From: Clostridium tertium
GTDB lineage: Bacteria > Bacillota > Clostridia > Clostridiales > Clostridiaceae
NCBI RefSeq assembly: GCF_017873245.1
Contig: NZ_JAGGJY010000022.1
Coordinates: 1 to 46,296, forward strand
Reading direction: 5' to 3'
DNA: 46,296 nucleotides
The position numbers were made by a program, and so were the translations under genes. Shown here one piece after another: positions 44,931-46,296 of the stretch. Position 1 is the stretch's first letter. Each line of letters begins with the position of its first letter. A model generated the notes under the pieces. It searched no databases. It saw nothing but the letters and a program-made list of their open reading frames with translations, and was not told the DNA's origin.

Positions 44931-46040
44931 ATGGATAACTACAATTTTATAAATGATTTGTTTGATAAAATAAATGAAGAAAACAATAAAATAACACCAG
45001 CTAATATCATGTTAATTGGAAAGACTGGAGTCGGGAAAAGCACTTTAATTAATAGTATATTTAGGGAAGAGCTAGCTAAAACAGGAATTGGAAGACCAGT
45101 TACTCAGCATCTAAAAAAAATTACTAAAGAAGGAGTTCCAATAAATTTATATGATAGTAGAGGACTTGAGCTTGATAAAAATGTTCAAGAAAAAGTTAGA
45201 AATGATATAGATATTGAAATAGATAGAATACATAGAAATAAAGATATAAATTCTGATGATTTAATACATGTGGTTTGGTATTGTTTAAATTCTTCTTCAA
45301 ATAGAATTGAAGATTTTGAAATTGAATGGATACGAGATTTATCTAAAAAAGTACCTGTTATTATAGTATTAACTCAAAGTTTTAGTGATAACTCTTTAGA
45401 ACTTGAAAAATATATAGATAACATGAATTTAGATATAAGGGGAATTCAAAGAATACTTGCTGAGCCAATAAAATTTGGAAGTATAGAGATACCTAGCTTT
45501 GGATTAAATGAGCTTGTCGAGAAAACTTATCAAATTTTGCCTCAAGGGATAAGAAGGGCTTTTAATAATGCCCAGAAAGTAGATTTAAAAAGAAAAGTAG
45601 ATGCAGCTACTAAATGGGCTCTTGGCTATATTGGTACTTCTTTTGGAGTTGGTTTTTCTCCAATTCCTTTTTCAGATTCAGCTATTCTTATACCCGCACA
45701 AGTAGGTATGCTTGCACATATAACCACTATTTTTGGTGTTAAAGTAGACAAAGAGATACTAGTAGCCATAGCCTCAGGAGTTGGAGGCATTGCAGGAGCA
45801 ACTGTTGCAGGAAAGACAATAGTAAGCAACCTTCTTAAGTTTATACCAGTTGCAGGTACTATTATTGGAGGAGCAATAAGTGGTACAACAGCAAGTGTAT
45901 TAACAACAGCTTTAGCTTTTTCTTACATAGAAGTTATGAAAAGGGTAGCCTTCAATCAATATGAAGGAAAAGCTACTAAAAGTGAAGAAATATCCCAAAT
46001 GATGTATGACGAATTAAAAAAGCATTTTAATAAAAGCTAA
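44931..46040 (+). CDS. Era-like GTPase with DUF697 membrane domain
   Basis: 369 aa. The P-loop is IGKTGVGKSTLINSIF (29-44), the switch II motif is LYDSRGLE (73-80, DxxG form), and the base-recognition site is VLTQSFSD in place of the usual TKxD or NKxD, as in the DUF697-linked subfamily. The C-terminal part (about 225-345) is the DUF697 region, two long glycine/alanine-rich amphipathic or membrane segments (ALGYIGTSFGVGFSPIPFSD, GGIAGATVAGKT, GTIIGGAISGTTASVL). Such proteins are thought to bind or shape membranes; function unproved. GGGGGTG ribosome site. Confidence 0.88.
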   Translation: MDNYNFINDLFDKINEENNKITPANIMLIGKTGVGKSTLINSIFREELAKTGIGRPVTQHLKKITKEGVPINLYDSRGLELDKNVQEKVRNDIDIEIDRIHRNKDINSDDLIHVVWYCLNSSSNRIEDFEIEWIRDLSKKVPVIIVLTQSFSDNSLELEKYIDNMNLDIRGIQRILAEPIKFGSIEIPSFGLNELVEKTYQILPQGIRRAFNNAQKVDLKRKVDAATKWALGYIGTSFGVGFSPIPFSDSAILIPAQVGMLAHITTIFGVKVDKEILVAIASGVGGIAGATVAGKTIVSNLLKFIPVAGTIIGGAISGTTASVLTTALAFSYIEVMKRVAFNQYEGKATKSEEISQMMYDELKKHFNKS

Positions 46041-46046
46041 ATTGAT

Positions 46047-46126
46047 AATAAACAATAGTATATAAACATTAATATTGTTTATTACTTTATAGAAAAACCT
46101 ATGCTAAGCAACTTAACATAGGTTTT
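46047..46126 (+). terminator. Two hairpins ending the GTPase unit
   Basis: AATAAACAATA (46047-46057) with TATTGTTTATT (46073-46083), then AAAACCTATG (46094-46103) with CATAGGTTTT (46117-46126) and inner TAAG/CTTA. The second is the stronger. 46127-46296 has no gene. Confidence 0.75.
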
Positions 46127-46296
46127 CACTTTAATAATATTTTTATATAATCAATGAAAATCTGCATTAAAATAATATCTCCAGATATCTATAAATAATT
46201 AAAAAGTCCTTTGCCATAAGAAACATACTATTATAAGTATAAAAAGTATTAAATCTCATTCTTTAAGAAGATTATAGGTTTAGCTTTAATAGTTGT

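Overview
The window looks like a chromosomal segment of a low-GC Clostridium sensu stricto species. It is very AT-rich, uses Firmicutes ribosome binding sites (AGGAGG types, with several TTG and GTG starts), and encodes clostridial families: guanine-class purine riboswitch, LicT/BglG antitermination, YesM/YesN two-component pair, PadR/DUF2812 pair, DUF6132. I found no rRNA, tRNA or CRISPR array. The species cannot be fixed from the sequence.

Layout. 0.2-7.2 kb is mostly housekeeping: SelO AMPylase, a C-terminal-only Yellow/MRJP-like protein, a riboswitch-controlled NCS2 permease plus phosphoribosyltransferase, an M20 amidohydrolase and a Gfo/Idh/MocA oxidoreductase. 7.4-16 kb is an accessory stretch: small secreted and conserved proteins, a solitary SIR2-like protein (candidate defence NADase with a changed active-site His), a quinone oxidoreductase, a decayed large serine recombinase, a PadR/DUF2812 pair with a perfect operator-like inverted repeat, a frameshifted zeta-toxin gene behind an intact small partner ORF, and a DUF1062 stub. 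16-23.5 kb holds two AraC/GyrI-like paralogues, a methyltransferase, a DUF6132 protein, an SDR dehydrogenase, a nonsense-riddled FtsX-type permease, a transglutaminase-like protein and a truncated GH110-like gene.

23.7-28.8 kb is a complete beta-glucoside module: GH1 6-phospho-beta-glucosidase, LicT antiterminator and BglP IIBCA permease. Each of the three genes has its own RAT hairpin/terminator pair, and the two consensus promoters carry CcpA cre-like sites, so expression should need both inducer and relief of catabolite repression. 28.8-34.2 kb mixes transposase and acetyltransferase debris with a divergent purine nucleoside phosphorylase / Crp-type regulator pair, an orphan class III cyclase-like protein, a zinc-ribbon protein, an acyl-ACP thioesterase and a nucleoside deoxyribosyltransferase.

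34.5-46.3 kb has a broken XRE-type membrane protein, then a coherent sugar-import locus: lipoprotein binding protein, two permeases, a secondary-site FAD oxidoreductase with a discoidin-like tail, and a YesN/YesM sensor pair. It ends with a membrane-anchored surface protein and a DUF697 GTPase.

A striking overall trait is the number of gene fossils (at least eleven) interleaved with intact, well-terminated genes. The best candidates for undescribed biology are the SIR2-like protein at 9.0 kb, the orphan cyclase-like protein at 31.4 kb and the FAD oxidoreductase sugar locus at 36-44 kb.
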